From: Acidobacteriaceae bacterium
GTDB lineage: Bacteria; Acidobacteriota; Terriglobia; Terriglobales; Acidobacteriaceae
Direction of reading: 5' to 3'
Length of the DNA: 9,939 nt
NCBI GenBank assembly: GCA_003140655.1
Contig: PLKR01000374.1
Location: 12,897 to 22,835 of the forward strand
A model generated the notes under the pieces. It saw only the letters and a program-made list of their open reading frames with translations. It ran no database searches and was not told where the DNA came from. The translations under genes were made by a program, and so were the position numbers. This document shows, one piece after another, positions 1 through 7,983 of the stretch; within the stretch, counting starts at the first letter, position 1, and each line of letters begins with the position of its first letter.

Positions 1-659
1 GCCTTGGCCTTTTCGAATTCAGGCGATTCCTGGAGGTTGCTTCGGATATACAGTGCCAGGAAAACCGGGACGACGCCGGTCATCAAGGCAATGCGCCAGC
101 CATACGATGCCATGGCTTCTTTGGTGGTCAGGAACGAAATAAGTGCGAACACGAGTGAGGCAAATACGTAACCGAGGGGGAAACCTGATTGGATGAAACC
201 GCCAATGGCGCCGCGTTTCTTTTGGGGAGCGTATTCAATGGCAAAAGTGTGGCCGACCGCGTACTCGCCACCGAAAAAGATGCCCATGAGCAACCGCAGC
301 ACGCAAAAAAACACATACGACCAGACGCCGATCTGGGCATAGGTTGGAAGAAATCCTCCCAGGAGGGACATCACGCCCACGCCACCGATAGTTAGGATCA
401 GGAGGAGCCGCCTCCCGATTTTATCTGCGTAGGCCCCAAAAATTGCTGAACCGATAGGCCTTGCGGCCATGGTAATCGAATAGGTGAATAGAATGACAAT
501 GTACTGCCAGGCCGCGCTGCCCTTGGGGGACAAGAAAACATTCACCAGGATCGGCGCCATGACCAGGACCATCGCCATGTCGTAGGCATCCAGCATAAAT
601 CCCAGAAACTGGGAGGCCATGGCCATCTTTGTTTGTTTCGAGAGTGGTTCTTTCGTCAT
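1..659 (-). CDS. MFS transporter, metabolite/sialate:H+ symporter type, 3' end beyond window
   Basis: This is an inner-membrane major facilitator superfamily transporter; the first 219 codons are present and the frame is still open at the left edge. Visible features: an N-terminal helix with two acidic residues (FMLDAYD, residues 21-27); the loop 2-3 signature GAYADKIGRR (75-84); the RLLMGIFFGGEY motif (122-133); a following KKRGAIGGF loop (147-155); and an ESPEFEK segment (211-217) typical of the end of the N-terminal half in acid:H+ symporters. About six hydrophobic segments fit half of a 12-helix protein. The ATG at 659 is chosen because AGGAG (665-669) lies 5 bases upstream. Family resemblance is to proton symporters for sialate, lactate or other organic acids. 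Substrate is not readable from sequence; the adjacent malic enzyme makes an organic acid plausible (inference). It lies 279 bases downstream of maeB. Confidence 0.88.
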   Translation of the reverse strand, partial: MTKEPLSKQTKMAMASQFLGFMLDAYDMAMVLVMAPILVNVFLSPKGSAAWQYIVILFTYSITMAARPIGSAIFGAYADKIGRRLLLILTIGGVGVMSLLGGFLPTYAQIGVWSYVFFCVLRLLMGIFFGGEYAVGHTFAIEYAPQKKRGAIGGFIQSGFPLGYVFASLVFALISFLTTKEAMASYGWRIALMTGVVPVFLALYIRSNLQESPEFEKAK

Positions 660-938
660 AAGAACTCCTGCCGACGAATTTAGGCTGCAACACGGCTCAA
701 CCGGATTGACCCTACCAAGAACAGAGTCCCGCCGGCACCGGCTCGCCGTTTATCGTGGGAGCATACTCAGTTCAAGGGGTACAAGTCTGGTCAGAAGTGC
801 TCACCCGAGCAGATTTATTGTTGTTGGGCTCGTCAAGCCGAAGATGCCTAGCAGTTTGAGATGAAGGAGGGGCATTGGATCGGTGGACCAGTAAACCTCT
901 TCCCGGGCTGACCGATACTCTAGAAACTCCGATTGCGA
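660..938. other. Intergenic region between maeB and the MFS gene
   Basis: These 279 bases lie downstream of maeB and upstream of the transporter on the minus strand. No convincing gene is present. The MFS Shine-Dalgarno (CAGGAG, 665-670) is clear. A weak sigma70-like pair can be read on the minus strand: TTGAAC (770-775), 17 bases, then TAAACG (747-752); the -10 match is poor. A GC-rich palindrome GCCGGCACCGGC (731-742) could fold, but its loop is tight and no T-run follows it in either direction, so it is not called a terminator. The length of the gap suggests the transporter may have its own promoter. Confidence 0.5.
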
Positions 939-3245
939 TTAGTCCGCCGGCACGCCCGATTCCTCGAATTCCGGTATCGCCGGGACCGGGTCCGTCTCCC
1001 GCGCGTCGACCACTGCGATGGCGACAACGCTCACGATCTCCTCCACTTCGGCGCCCCGGGCCAGCAAATGCACTGGCCGACTCATTCCCATGAGGATGGG
1101 GCCCAGCGTTTCGGCGCCTCCGATCGTCTTCAGCAGTTTGTAACCAATGTTGGCGGAGGCAAGGTCGGGGAAGATCAGCACGTTGGCGCCACCCTTTAGC
1201 GAACTGAACGGATAGGTCTGCTCCAGCATTTCGGGCGAGACCGCGGCATCGGCCATGATCTCTCCATCCACAATCAGGGTTGGGTCCGCTATGTGCAGCA
1301 ACTCTACCGCCTTCCGGATCTTGTCGCAGGAGGGGTGCTTGGCGCTGCCAAAGCTGGAGAAGGAAAGCATGGCAACTCGCGGCACTACGTCGAAGCGGCG
1401 AGCTTCCTGAGCAGTACACAAGGCGATTTCCACGAGGTCTTCCGCAGAGGGATCGACATTGACGCTAGTGTCGGCCAGGAAGTACAGCTCTCCTTTGAGT
1501 GTAACCATGGGATAGCATCCGGCAACCTTGTGCAGGCCTTCACGCACGCGGATGATTTGCAGTGCGGGGCGAATGGTCTCGGGAAAATGTTGGGTAACGC
1601 CGGCGACCAGAGCGTCGGCATCTTCCATATGCACCATCATCGACGCGAAAATGTTGCGATCGTCCATGAGCGTGCGCGCCTCGGTTAGGGTCACGCCCCG
1701 GCGCTGGCGCAGGCGGTACAGTTCCTGGATGTAGGATTCGCGAAGCGCGGATGCCGTCGGATCCACGATCTCCGCACCTTCCAGATCCAATCCCAGCTCG
1801 GCAATTTTGGCACTGATGGTTGCGTCGTTGCCCAGCAGAATTGGCGTGGCGATCTTCTCTTCCAAGATCGAGTGGCAGGCGCGCAGGATTTTCTCGTTGT
1901 CTCCTTCCGGAAAGACGACGTGCTTGGGTTTGGCCTGGACCGCCCTTTGAATCATCATGCGCGAGATCTCATGGGCCTTGCCAAGATGACGCTCGAGCTG
2001 TTCGCGGTATTCCGCAATGTTGACGTGCTCCTGGGCCACTCCGGTTTCCATTGCTGCCTGAGCTACGGCCGCGGACTCCCACACCAGCACGCGCGGGTCA
2101 AACGGTTTGGGGATCAGGTAGTCGGCCCCGAACTCCAACCGCGCCACTCCGTAGGCACGGCACACGGAGTCAGGCACATCTTCCTTGGCCAGGTCGGCTA
2201 AGGCGCGGGTGGCAGCAAGCTTCATCTCCTCATTGATCACCGTGGCGCGCACGTCCAAGGCGCCGCGGAAGATGAAGGGGAACCCCAACACATTGTTCAC
2301 CTGGTTGGGATAGTCGGAACGGCCGGTGGCGATGATGACGTCATCCCGGCTCGCCTTAGCCTCTGGGTAACCGATTTCGGGATCCGGGTTGGCCATGGCG
2401 AAGACGATAGGACGGGGAGCCATCGACCGCACCATGTCCGGTGTAATTGCACCTTTCACGGACAGGCCGAGAAACACATCGGCCTTCTCCATCGCCTCGG
2501 CCAGAGTGCGGAGACTGGTATCGATCGCGAAACGTTCTTTGTAGGGATTCATACCCTGCGTGCGGCCCTTATAGATCACGCCCTTGGTGTCGCAGAGAAT
2601 GACGTTCTCGCGCTTGACGCCCAGGCGGACATAGTGCTCAGCACAAGCAAAGCCCGCAGCCCCCGCGCCGTTTACCACGACCCGGACCTTGCCGATATCC
2701 TTGCCTGCAACTTCCAGGGCATTGAGCAATGCCGCTCCGGAGATAATGGCGGTGCCATGCTGGTCATCATGAAATACCGGGATCTTCATCGTCTTCTTCA
2801 AGGTCTCTTCGATGTAGAAGCACTCCGGCGCCTTGATGTCCTCCAGGTTGATGGCGCCGAAGGTGGGCTCCAGCAACTGGCAGACCTTGATAACGTCTTC
2901 CGGATCGTGAGAGTTGACTTCAATGTCGAAGACGTTCACGTCGGCGAAACGTTTGAATAGAACGGCCTTGCCTTCCATGACAGGCTTGCCGGCGAGGGCT
3001 CCGATGTCGCCCAATCCGAGTACTGCGGTGCCATTCGTTACGACTGCTACCAGATTGCCGCGACCGGTGTACTTGTAAGCATCGTGCGGGTTCGCTTGGA
3101 TCTCCAGGCACGGTATTGCTACTCCGGGGGTGTAGGCCAGGCTCAGATCGTGTTGGGTGCGGCAAGGCTTGGTCGGAGTAACTTCAATCTTTCCCGGGTG
3201 GGTGCCGAAGTGGTAGTCGAGCGCTTGTTGCTTGGTAACTGGCAT
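939..3245 (-). CDS. maeB: NADP-dependent malic enzyme with C-terminal phosphotransacetylase-like domain
   Basis: Cytosolic oxidative decarboxylation of malate to pyruvate and CO2, with NADPH expected from the MaeB family. The 768-residue length matches large bacterial MaeB proteins (about 760). The malic enzyme part spans residues 1-425: YTPGV with the conserved Tyr38; EGKAVLFK with candidate catalytic lysines 93 and 98; metal-binding LEDIKAPE (Glu135, Asp136) and FHDDQHGTA (Asp160, Asp161); Rossmann loop NGAGAAG (192-198); NPDPEI (286-291); GRSDYPNQVNN (308-318). The second part, about 430-755, is phosphotransacetylase-like, starting near KPKHVVFPEGDN and including SFSSFGSAKHP and LIFPDLASANIGYK. 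In known MaeB proteins this domain is regulatory and senses acetyl-CoA rather than acting as a Pta. Start at 3245 is backed by GAGGAG (3251-3256), 5 bases upstream. It lies 92 bases after the DHOD-like gene. Cofactor preference (NADP versus NAD) is inferred from family, not proven here. Confidence 0.96.
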   Translation of the reverse strand: MPVTKQQALDYHFGTHPGKIEVTPTKPCRTQHDLSLAYTPGVAIPCLEIQANPHDAYKYTGRGNLVAVVTNGTAVLGLGDIGALAGKPVMEGKAVLFKRFADVNVFDIEVNSHDPEDVIKVCQLLEPTFGAINLEDIKAPECFYIEETLKKTMKIPVFHDDQHGTAIISGAALLNALEVAGKDIGKVRVVVNGAGAAGFACAEHYVRLGVKRENVILCDTKGVIYKGRTQGMNPYKERFAIDTSLRTLAEAMEKADVFLGLSVKGAITPDMVRSMAPRPIVFAMANPDPEIGYPEAKASRDDVIIATGRSDYPNQVNNVLGFPFIFRGALDVRATVINEEMKLAATRALADLAKEDVPDSVCRAYGVARLEFGADYLIPKPFDPRVLVWESAAVAQAAMETGVAQEHVNIAEYREQLERHLGKAHEISRMMIQRAVQAKPKHVVFPEGDNEKILRACHSILEEKIATPILLGNDATISAKIAELGLDLEGAEIVDPTASALRESYIQELYRLRQRRGVTLTEARTLMDDRNIFASMMVHMEDADALVAGVTQHFPETIRPALQIIRVREGLHKVAGCYPMVTLKGELYFLADTSVNVDPSAEDLVEIALCTAQEARRFDVVPRVAMLSFSSFGSAKHPSCDKIRKAVELLHIADPTLIVDGEIMADAAVSPEMLEQTYPFSSLKGGANVLIFPDLASANIGYKLLKTIGGAETLGPILMGMSRPVHLLARGAEVEEIVSVVAIAVVDARETDPVPAIPEFEESGVPAD

Positions 3246-3337
3246 ATTTTCTCCTCACGTCACTGGTTTCTAGTGCCTGTTTTGCGCGGCCCGGTCTTCG
3301 GGTATTTGGAGATGCTTAATCGCGGAGAATGATGCTT
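3246..3337 (-). other. DHOD-maeB spacer with small hairpin before the maeB ribosome site
   Basis: The 92-base spacer is long compared with the other gaps in this operon. A small inverted repeat, CACTGGTTTCTAGTG (3261-3275), can form about six pairs, one of them G-T, around a TTT loop. It sits 4 bases upstream of the maeB Shine-Dalgarno (3251-3256). A second weak stem, CCCG/CGGG, lies near 3290-3302. Neither has a T-run, so neither looks like an intrinsic terminator. No promoter could be recognised. Confidence 0.3.
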
Positions 3338-4378
3338 CTAATCCCCGCCAATGACTCTCCGGGCTTCGCTGCCGCTGAGCACTACATGCTGCACACTCTT
3401 GATCGCCTTCATGTACTGCGCGCGCTCGAAGGCTGAAGGATCGGGACAGCGGATCTGACTCATGCTACCCTTCATCTGCTGAACGGATTCGTATTCGTGC
3501 TTTTCCATCCATTCCAGCAAACCCTCTTCGATGTATCGAAGATGGCTGATGCCGTTCTGTAACAGCGTGGAGCAGAGCATGGTGACATCTGCGCCGACCA
3601 TCAGCAGTTTTATAACGTCCTCGGGGCCATGCACGCCGCTAGTCGCAGCCAGGCTGGGATGGACGCGACCGTAAAGAATGCCAATCCAGGTCAGCGGAAG
3701 CCGCAGCGCGTGTGGAGTGCTGAGCAACACGTTCGGTTGGATTTCCAACTCCTCAAGGTTGATGTCTGGTTGATAGAAGCGATTGAAGAGCACCAGTCCA
3801 TTCGCGCCGGCTTCGTCGAACCGCTTCGCCATGTTGGCCATATTGCTGAAGAAGGGGCTGACCTTTACGGCGACGGGAATTGTCACCACTGACTTTACGG
3901 CCTTGAGAATGTCGAAGTATTGCTGCTCGACCGCGCTGGAGGTAAGTTCGGGATCGGTGGGAATCGAATAAATATTACACTCCAGCGCGTCCGCTCCCGC
4001 CTGCTCGATGAGCCTGGCATATTGGGTCCAGCCACCGACGGTGGTGCCGTTGAGGCTGGCAATGATGGGCACCGATACTGCCTTCTTGGCCCCGCGGATG
4101 TGATCCAGATAGCCCTCAGGTCCCAACCGGAACTCATCGGGCTGCGGGAAGAAACTTACCGCCTCCGCAAAACTGTTCGTTCCTTCAGCCAGATGGTATT
4201 CCAGTTCGAAGCTTTCCTGCCGCAATTGCTCCTCGAACAGCGAATACAACACAACGGCGGATGCGCCCGCATCCTCGAGCTGGCGAATGCCATCGATCTC
4301 TTGGGATAGCGGTGATGCTGAAGCCACCAAAGGTGTACGAAGCTGCAAACCCATGTAAGAGGTGCTGAGGTCGACCAT
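3338..4378 (-). CDS. Dihydroorotate dehydrogenase-like FMN protein next to PFOR
   Basis: This is a 346-residue TIM-barrel flavoprotein of the dihydroorotate dehydrogenase fold. Support: PLVASASPLS near the N-terminus (16-25), PIIASLNG (104-111), ALECNIYS (131-138), PVAVKVSP with the FMN-contacting Lys172 (168-175), LVLFNRF (195-201), and the phosphate-loop region TSGVHGPEDVIKLLMVGAD (246-264). The start is taken at 4378 because GAGGGAG lies 5 bases upstream. An in-frame ATG at 4474 would add 32 residues, but that stretch overlaps the end of the PFOR gene and lacks family character. Compared by eye with class 1 enzymes, the catalytic Cys position is Ser138 and the second Asn of the NxSCPN orotate motif is Pro140. 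Real pyrimidine synthesis is therefore doubtful. Proteins of this kind are commonly found beside nifJ-type PFOR genes, and their role is not established. The gene follows PFOR by 16 bases, which suggests a shared transcript and perhaps a redox partnership. Confidence 0.92.
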   Translation of the reverse strand: MVDLSTSYMGLQLRTPLVASASPLSQEIDGIRQLEDAGASAVVLYSLFEEQLRQESFELEYHLAEGTNSFAEAVSFFPQPDEFRLGPEGYLDHIRGAKKAVSVPIIASLNGTTVGGWTQYARLIEQAGADALECNIYSIPTDPELTSSAVEQQYFDILKAVKSVVTIPVAVKVSPFFSNMANMAKRFDEAGANGLVLFNRFYQPDINLEELEIQPNVLLSTPHALRLPLTWIGILYGRVHPSLAATSGVHGPEDVIKLLMVGADVTMLCSTLLQNGISHLRYIEEGLLEWMEKHEYESVQQMKGSMSQIRCPDPSAFERAQYMKAIKSVQHVVLSGSEARRVIGGD

Positions 4379-4383
4379 AATTT

Positions 4384-4390
4384 CTCCCTC
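4384..4390 (-). promoter_or_regulatory. Ribosome binding site fixing the DHOD-like start
   Basis: Minus-strand GAGGGAG lies 5 bases before the ATG at 4378, just past the PFOR stop codon (4395-4397). It supports the shorter 346-residue protein over the in-frame start at 4474 inside the PFOR gene. Confidence 0.8.
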
Positions 4391-4394
4391 TGTC

Positions 4395-7300
4395 TCACTC
4401 GGCCTTGGCTGGTTCTTTGTCAGATTTCCGCTGCGCCAGGTATTCATAAAGGCGAAAGCGGGTATCGGCATCATGCTGCGCCTCGTGCCAGAGGTGTTTA
4501 GCGTCTTCCGGCCTGCTCTTAGTAAGCATCTTGAAGCGCGTTTCCATCTGCATGTAATCCGAGACTTTACGCGTGGGCTTCCGTGAGTCGAGAATCAGAG
4601 GATTCTCACCCTGGGCGGTTCGTTCGGGGTTGTAGCGATAGAGCAGCCACTGTCCAGAATCGACCGCCGCCTTCTGATTCGACATCGCAGTGGTCATGTT
4701 GATGCCGTGAGCGATGCAGTGCGAATACGCGATTATGAGACTAGGGCCGTTGTAAGCCTCGGCTTCCAGGAAGGCCTTTAGCGTGTGCTCGTCTTTGGCG
4801 CCCATGGCCACGCTGGCGACATAAATGTTGCCGTAGCTCATGGCGATGAGCCCCAGATCTTTCTTGGCGCCGGACTTGCCGCCGGCGGCATATTTGGCTA
4901 CCGCCGCGCGCGGCGTTGACTTGGAGGCCTGACCTCCAGTGTTGGAGTAGACCTCGGTATCCAGCACGAGCACATTGACGTTGCGGCCGCTGGCTAATAC
5001 GTGATCGAGGCCGCCGTAGCCGATGTCATAGGCCCAACCGTCTCCGCCCACAATCCAAATGCTTTTCTTGACCAGCAGGTCGGCTACGGAAAGAAGTTGC
5101 CGGGCGTCAGCGGAATCCACGCCGTGCAGTTTTTCTTTCAGCAGATCCACGCGCTGGCGCTGGTCGTAGATGTCTGCTTCATCTTTCTGTGGAGAAGTGA
5201 GGATCGCGGTCGCGAGTTCTTCACCGATCGCTCCCGCTATCCGTCGAACCAATTCCTGCGCGAACTCGGTCTGCTTATCGACGGAAAGCCGGAAGCCCAG
5301 GCCGAACTCTGCGTTGTCTTCGAAAAGAGAGTTTGACCAGGCGGGTCCACGGCCTGCTGCGTTTTTCGTCCAAGGCGTAGTGGGCAGGTTGCCGCCGTAA
5401 ATCGACGAGCATCCCGTAGCATTGGCAATGATGGCCCTATCGCCAAACAATTGCGACATCAGTTTGAGATATGGAGTTTCGCCGCAACCGGCGCAGGCGC
5501 CGGAGAACTCGAACAGCGGCTCCTGGACTTGCTGCTGGCGGATGTTCGTGATCTTAATGTTGCGGCGGTCAAGCTCCGGAATCTTGAGAAAAAAATCCCA
5601 GTTGTCGCGCTCGGGTGCGCGCAGCGGAGGTTGCGGCACCATATTGATCGCCTTGAGCCGGGTTTCGGCTTTGTTCTTCACCGGACAAACTTCAACGCAA
5701 ATGCCGCAGCCGGTGCAGTCTTCCGGAGCTACTTGAATCGTATAATTGAGACCTTGCCACTCTCTATCGCGAGTCTCGGTGGACTTGAATGTCGTCGGAG
5801 CGCCTTGCAATTCTTTCGAGTCGTAGACCTTGATGCGAATCACCGAATGCGGACAAACCATGGCGCACTTTCCGCACTGGATGCAAATGTTCTGATCCCA
5901 TGCGGGGATTTCGAGCGCCAGGTTGCGTTTTTCCCATTTCGCAGTTCCGGTGGGAAAAGTGCCGTCTACGGGAAATGCGCTGACCGGCAATTCGTCGCCG
6001 CGTCCCGCATACATCATGCCGAGCACATCGCGCTCGAATTCCGGCGCTGAAGGCGCGAACGGCGGAGGCATCTCAATCGTGCTGGTGAGTTCCGCCGGGA
6101 CTTTCACTTCAAACAGGTGCGCTAGAGTCTCGTCCACGGCTTTCATGTTCTGCCGCACGATCTCTTCGCCCTTCTTGCCGTAGGTGTCGCGAATCGATTT
6201 GCGAATCGCCTCGATCGCTTGATCCGCAGGCAACACTTTGGAGATAGCGAAGAAACACACTTGCAAAATAGTATTCATGCGGCTGCCCATGCCGGTATCG
6301 CGCGCCACTTGATAGGCATCGATTACGTAAAATTTCGCACGCTTCGAAATGAGCTGCTGTTGAACGGGACGCGGAAGACGGTCCCAAGTTTCGTCCGCGC
6401 CGAATGGACTATTGAGCAGGAAAGTGCCGCCGGGAACAAGAACGCTCAGCATGTCGTAGCGCTCGAGGAATATCCACTGGTGGCAGGCGACAAAGTTGGC
6501 GCTGGAGATCAAGTAGCTGGAGCGAATCGGTTTCGGCCCGAAACGGAGGTGCGAAATAGTCACTGCGCCTGACTTCTTCGAATCGTAGACAAAGTAGCCC
6601 TGAGCGTAGTTGTCCGTGTTCTCGCCGATGATCTTGATCGAATTCTTGTTGGCGCCGATCGTGCCGTCCGCGCCCAAACCGTAAAACATTGCCCGGACAA
6701 CATTCTCAGGCTCGGTGGAAAACTCGGAGCTGTAGTCCAAACTGGTGTGGCTGACGTCGTCCTGAATGCCGATGGTGAAGTGATCTTTGGGCTGATCCAC
6801 TTTCAGATTGTCGTAGACCGCTTTGACCATCGCTGGGGTAAATTCCTTGGAGGAGAGCCCATAGCGTCCACCCACGACCGCCGGCGGAGTTTTCCGAGGG
6901 CTGTAGCCCGCTTTCACTCCTTCGTGAAGCGCGCTCACCACATCGAGATAGAGTGGTTCGCCAATCGCCCCCGATTCCTTGGTGCGATCGAGGACGGCGA
7001 TCTTCCGCACGCTCGCTGGCAAGGCCTCGAGGAAAGCCAGCACTGCGAAGGGACGGTACAACCGGACTTTCAGGAGTCCCAGCTTTTCACCCTGTGCGTT
7101 GAGATGATCGATGGTTTCGTGGGCGACCTCGGCGCCCGAGCCCATCATGACAATCACGCGATCGGCATCAGGCGCGCCCACGTAGTCAAACAGGTGATAG
7201 GAACGGCCCACCACCTCTGAGAACTTGTGCATTACGGATTGAACGATTTGCGGGCAGGCGTCGTAATAAGAGTTTGCCCGTTCGCGCATCTGGAAGAACA

Positions 7301-7970
7301 CATCGGGATTCTGTGCGGTACCCCGCAAAACTGGATGGTCGGGCGAGAGGGCGCGCTGGCGATGCTCGAAGATGCGATCCATGTTGATAAGCGCGCGCAT
7401 ATCGTCTTCATCGAACATTTCGATCTTGTTCACCTCATGCGAGGTGCGGAAGCCGTCGAAAAAGTGCAAGAAAGGAATACGCGACTCGAGCGCAGCGGCC
7501 TGAGCGATGAGCGCCATGTCCATCGCCTCTTGCACGGAATTCGAGCACAGCATGGCGAAGCCGGTAGTGCGGCAGGACATGACATCGGAGTGGTCGCCGA
7601 AGATCGAGAGTGCGTGGGTCGCTAACGTGCGTGCCGAAACATGGAAGGCCGTGGGAGTAAGTTCTCCCGCGATCTTATTCATGTTCGGAATCATAAGCAG
7701 GAGGCCCTGGGAGGCGGTGAATGTAGTGGCGAGCGAGCCTGTCTGCAGCGCGCCATGGACTGCCCCGGCAGCTCCGCCTTCGCTCTGCATCTCCATTACG
7801 TGGGGCACGGTGCCCCAGATGTTCTGGATTCCCTGAGACGACCACTCGTCCGCCCATTCGCCCATATTGGAAGAGGGAGTAATCGGATAGATGGCAATCA
7901 CTTCGTTAACCCGGTAGGCGACGTATGCCACCGCCTCGTTTGCATCCATTGTCTTGAACTTGCGCTGCAT
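4395..7970 (-). CDS. nifJ: Pyruvate:ferredoxin (flavodoxin) oxidoreductase, single-chain
   Basis: Converts pyruvate and CoA to acetyl-CoA and CO2 while reducing ferredoxin or flavodoxin; the reaction is reversible. At 1191 residues it is a full fused PFOR. Domains in order: N-terminal pyrimidine-binding domain with YPITPSS (28-34), Glu64 in MQSEGG and Arg114 in VSARTL; CoA-binding and gamma-type domains in the middle (GLGADGTIGANK, 431-442); a two-cluster ferredoxin domain with Cys696/699/702/706 and Cys752/755/758/762, each set followed by a Pro; then the thiamine diphosphate domain with GDGWAYDIGYGGLDH (976-990) and YSNTGG (1008-1013). Proximal-cluster cysteines are Cys826, Cys829, Cys854 and Cys1085. 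From memory these correspond to 812, 815, 840 and 1071 of the Desulfovibrio africanus enzyme, a constant +14 offset. The chain ends where that enzyme's extra C-terminal domain would begin. Its ATG lies one base after the mutase stop, so translation is probably coupled. Confidence 0.98.
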   Translation of the reverse strand: MQRKFKTMDANEAVAYVAYRVNEVIAIYPITPSSNMGEWADEWSSQGIQNIWGTVPHVMEMQSEGGAAGAVHGALQTGSLATTFTASQGLLLMIPNMNKIAGELTPTAFHVSARTLATHALSIFGDHSDVMSCRTTGFAMLCSNSVQEAMDMALIAQAAALESRIPFLHFFDGFRTSHEVNKIEMFDEDDMRALINMDRIFEHRQRALSPDHPVLRGTAQNPDVFFQMRERANSYYDACPQIVQSVMHKFSEVVGRSYHLFDYVGAPDADRVIVMMGSGAEVAHETIDHLNAQGEKLGLLKVRLYRPFAVLAFLEALPASVRKIAVLDRTKESGAIGEPLYLDVVSALHEGVKAGYSPRKTPPAVVGGRYGLSSKEFTPAMVKAVYDNLKVDQPKDHFTIGIQDDVSHTSLDYSSEFSTEPENVVRAMFYGLGADGTIGANKNSIKIIGENTDNYAQGYFVYDSKKSGAVTISHLRFGPKPIRSSYLISSANFVACHQWIFLERYDMLSVLVPGGTFLLNSPFGADETWDRLPRPVQQQLISKRAKFYVIDAYQVARDTGMGSRMNTILQVCFFAISKVLPADQAIEAIRKSIRDTYGKKGEEIVRQNMKAVDETLAHLFEVKVPAELTSTIEMPPPFAPSAPEFERDVLGMMYAGRGDELPVSAFPVDGTFPTGTAKWEKRNLALEIPAWDQNICIQCGKCAMVCPHSVIRIKVYDSKELQGAPTTFKSTETRDREWQGLNYTIQVAPEDCTGCGICVEVCPVKNKAETRLKAINMVPQPPLRAPERDNWDFFLKIPELDRRNIKITNIRQQQVQEPLFEFSGACAGCGETPYLKLMSQLFGDRAIIANATGCSSIYGGNLPTTPWTKNAAGRGPAWSNSLFEDNAEFGLGFRLSVDKQTEFAQELVRRIAGAIGEELATAILTSPQKDEADIYDQRQRVDLLKEKLHGVDSADARQLLSVADLLVKKSIWIVGGDGWAYDIGYGGLDHVLASGRNVNVLVLDTEVYSNTGGQASKSTPRAAVAKYAAGGKSGAKKDLGLIAMSYGNIYVASVAMGAKDEHTLKAFLEAEAYNGPSLIIAYSHCIAHGINMTTAMSNQKAAVDSGQWLLYRYNPERTAQGENPLILDSRKPTRKVSDYMQMETRFKMLTKSRPEDAKHLWHEAQHDADTRFRLYEYLAQRKSDKEPAKAE

Positions 7971-7983
7971 GCTAGATCACCAC
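7971..7983 (-). promoter_or_regulatory. Mutase stop / PFOR start junction, weak ribosome site inside the mutase
   Basis: On the minus strand the mutase stop TAG (7972-7974) is followed by a single C and then the PFOR ATG (7968-7970). The only Shine-Dalgarno-like sequence is GGTGAT (7976-7981), made from the last two codons of the mutase and 5 bases from the ATG. This arrangement favours ribosome re-initiation and linked output of the two proteins (inference). Confidence 0.6.

Noticed and set aside
731..742. GC-rich palindrome GCCGGCACCGGC as a terminator after maeB
   Set aside because: The stem has almost no loop and is not followed by a T-run on either strand.
772..1419. 215-codon minus-strand open frame at the end of maeB
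   Set aside because: It overlaps the maeB phosphotransacetylase-like domain in another frame and its protein is Arg/Gly/Ser-rich without any domain; it is a frame shadow of a well-supported gene.
3261..3275. Small hairpin before maeB as a terminator or attenuator
   Set aside because: Only about six pairs with one G-T pair and no T-run; kept only as a note on the spacer.
4379..4474. 32-residue N-terminal extension of the DHOD-like protein
   Set aside because: It would overlap the PFOR coding end, its sequence is unlike the family N-terminus, and a strong ribosome site supports the downstream ATG at 4378.
5451..6050. 199-codon plus-strand open frame antisense to the PFOR ferredoxin domain
   Set aside because: It is antisense to the cysteine-rich cluster domain of PFOR and has no independent support.
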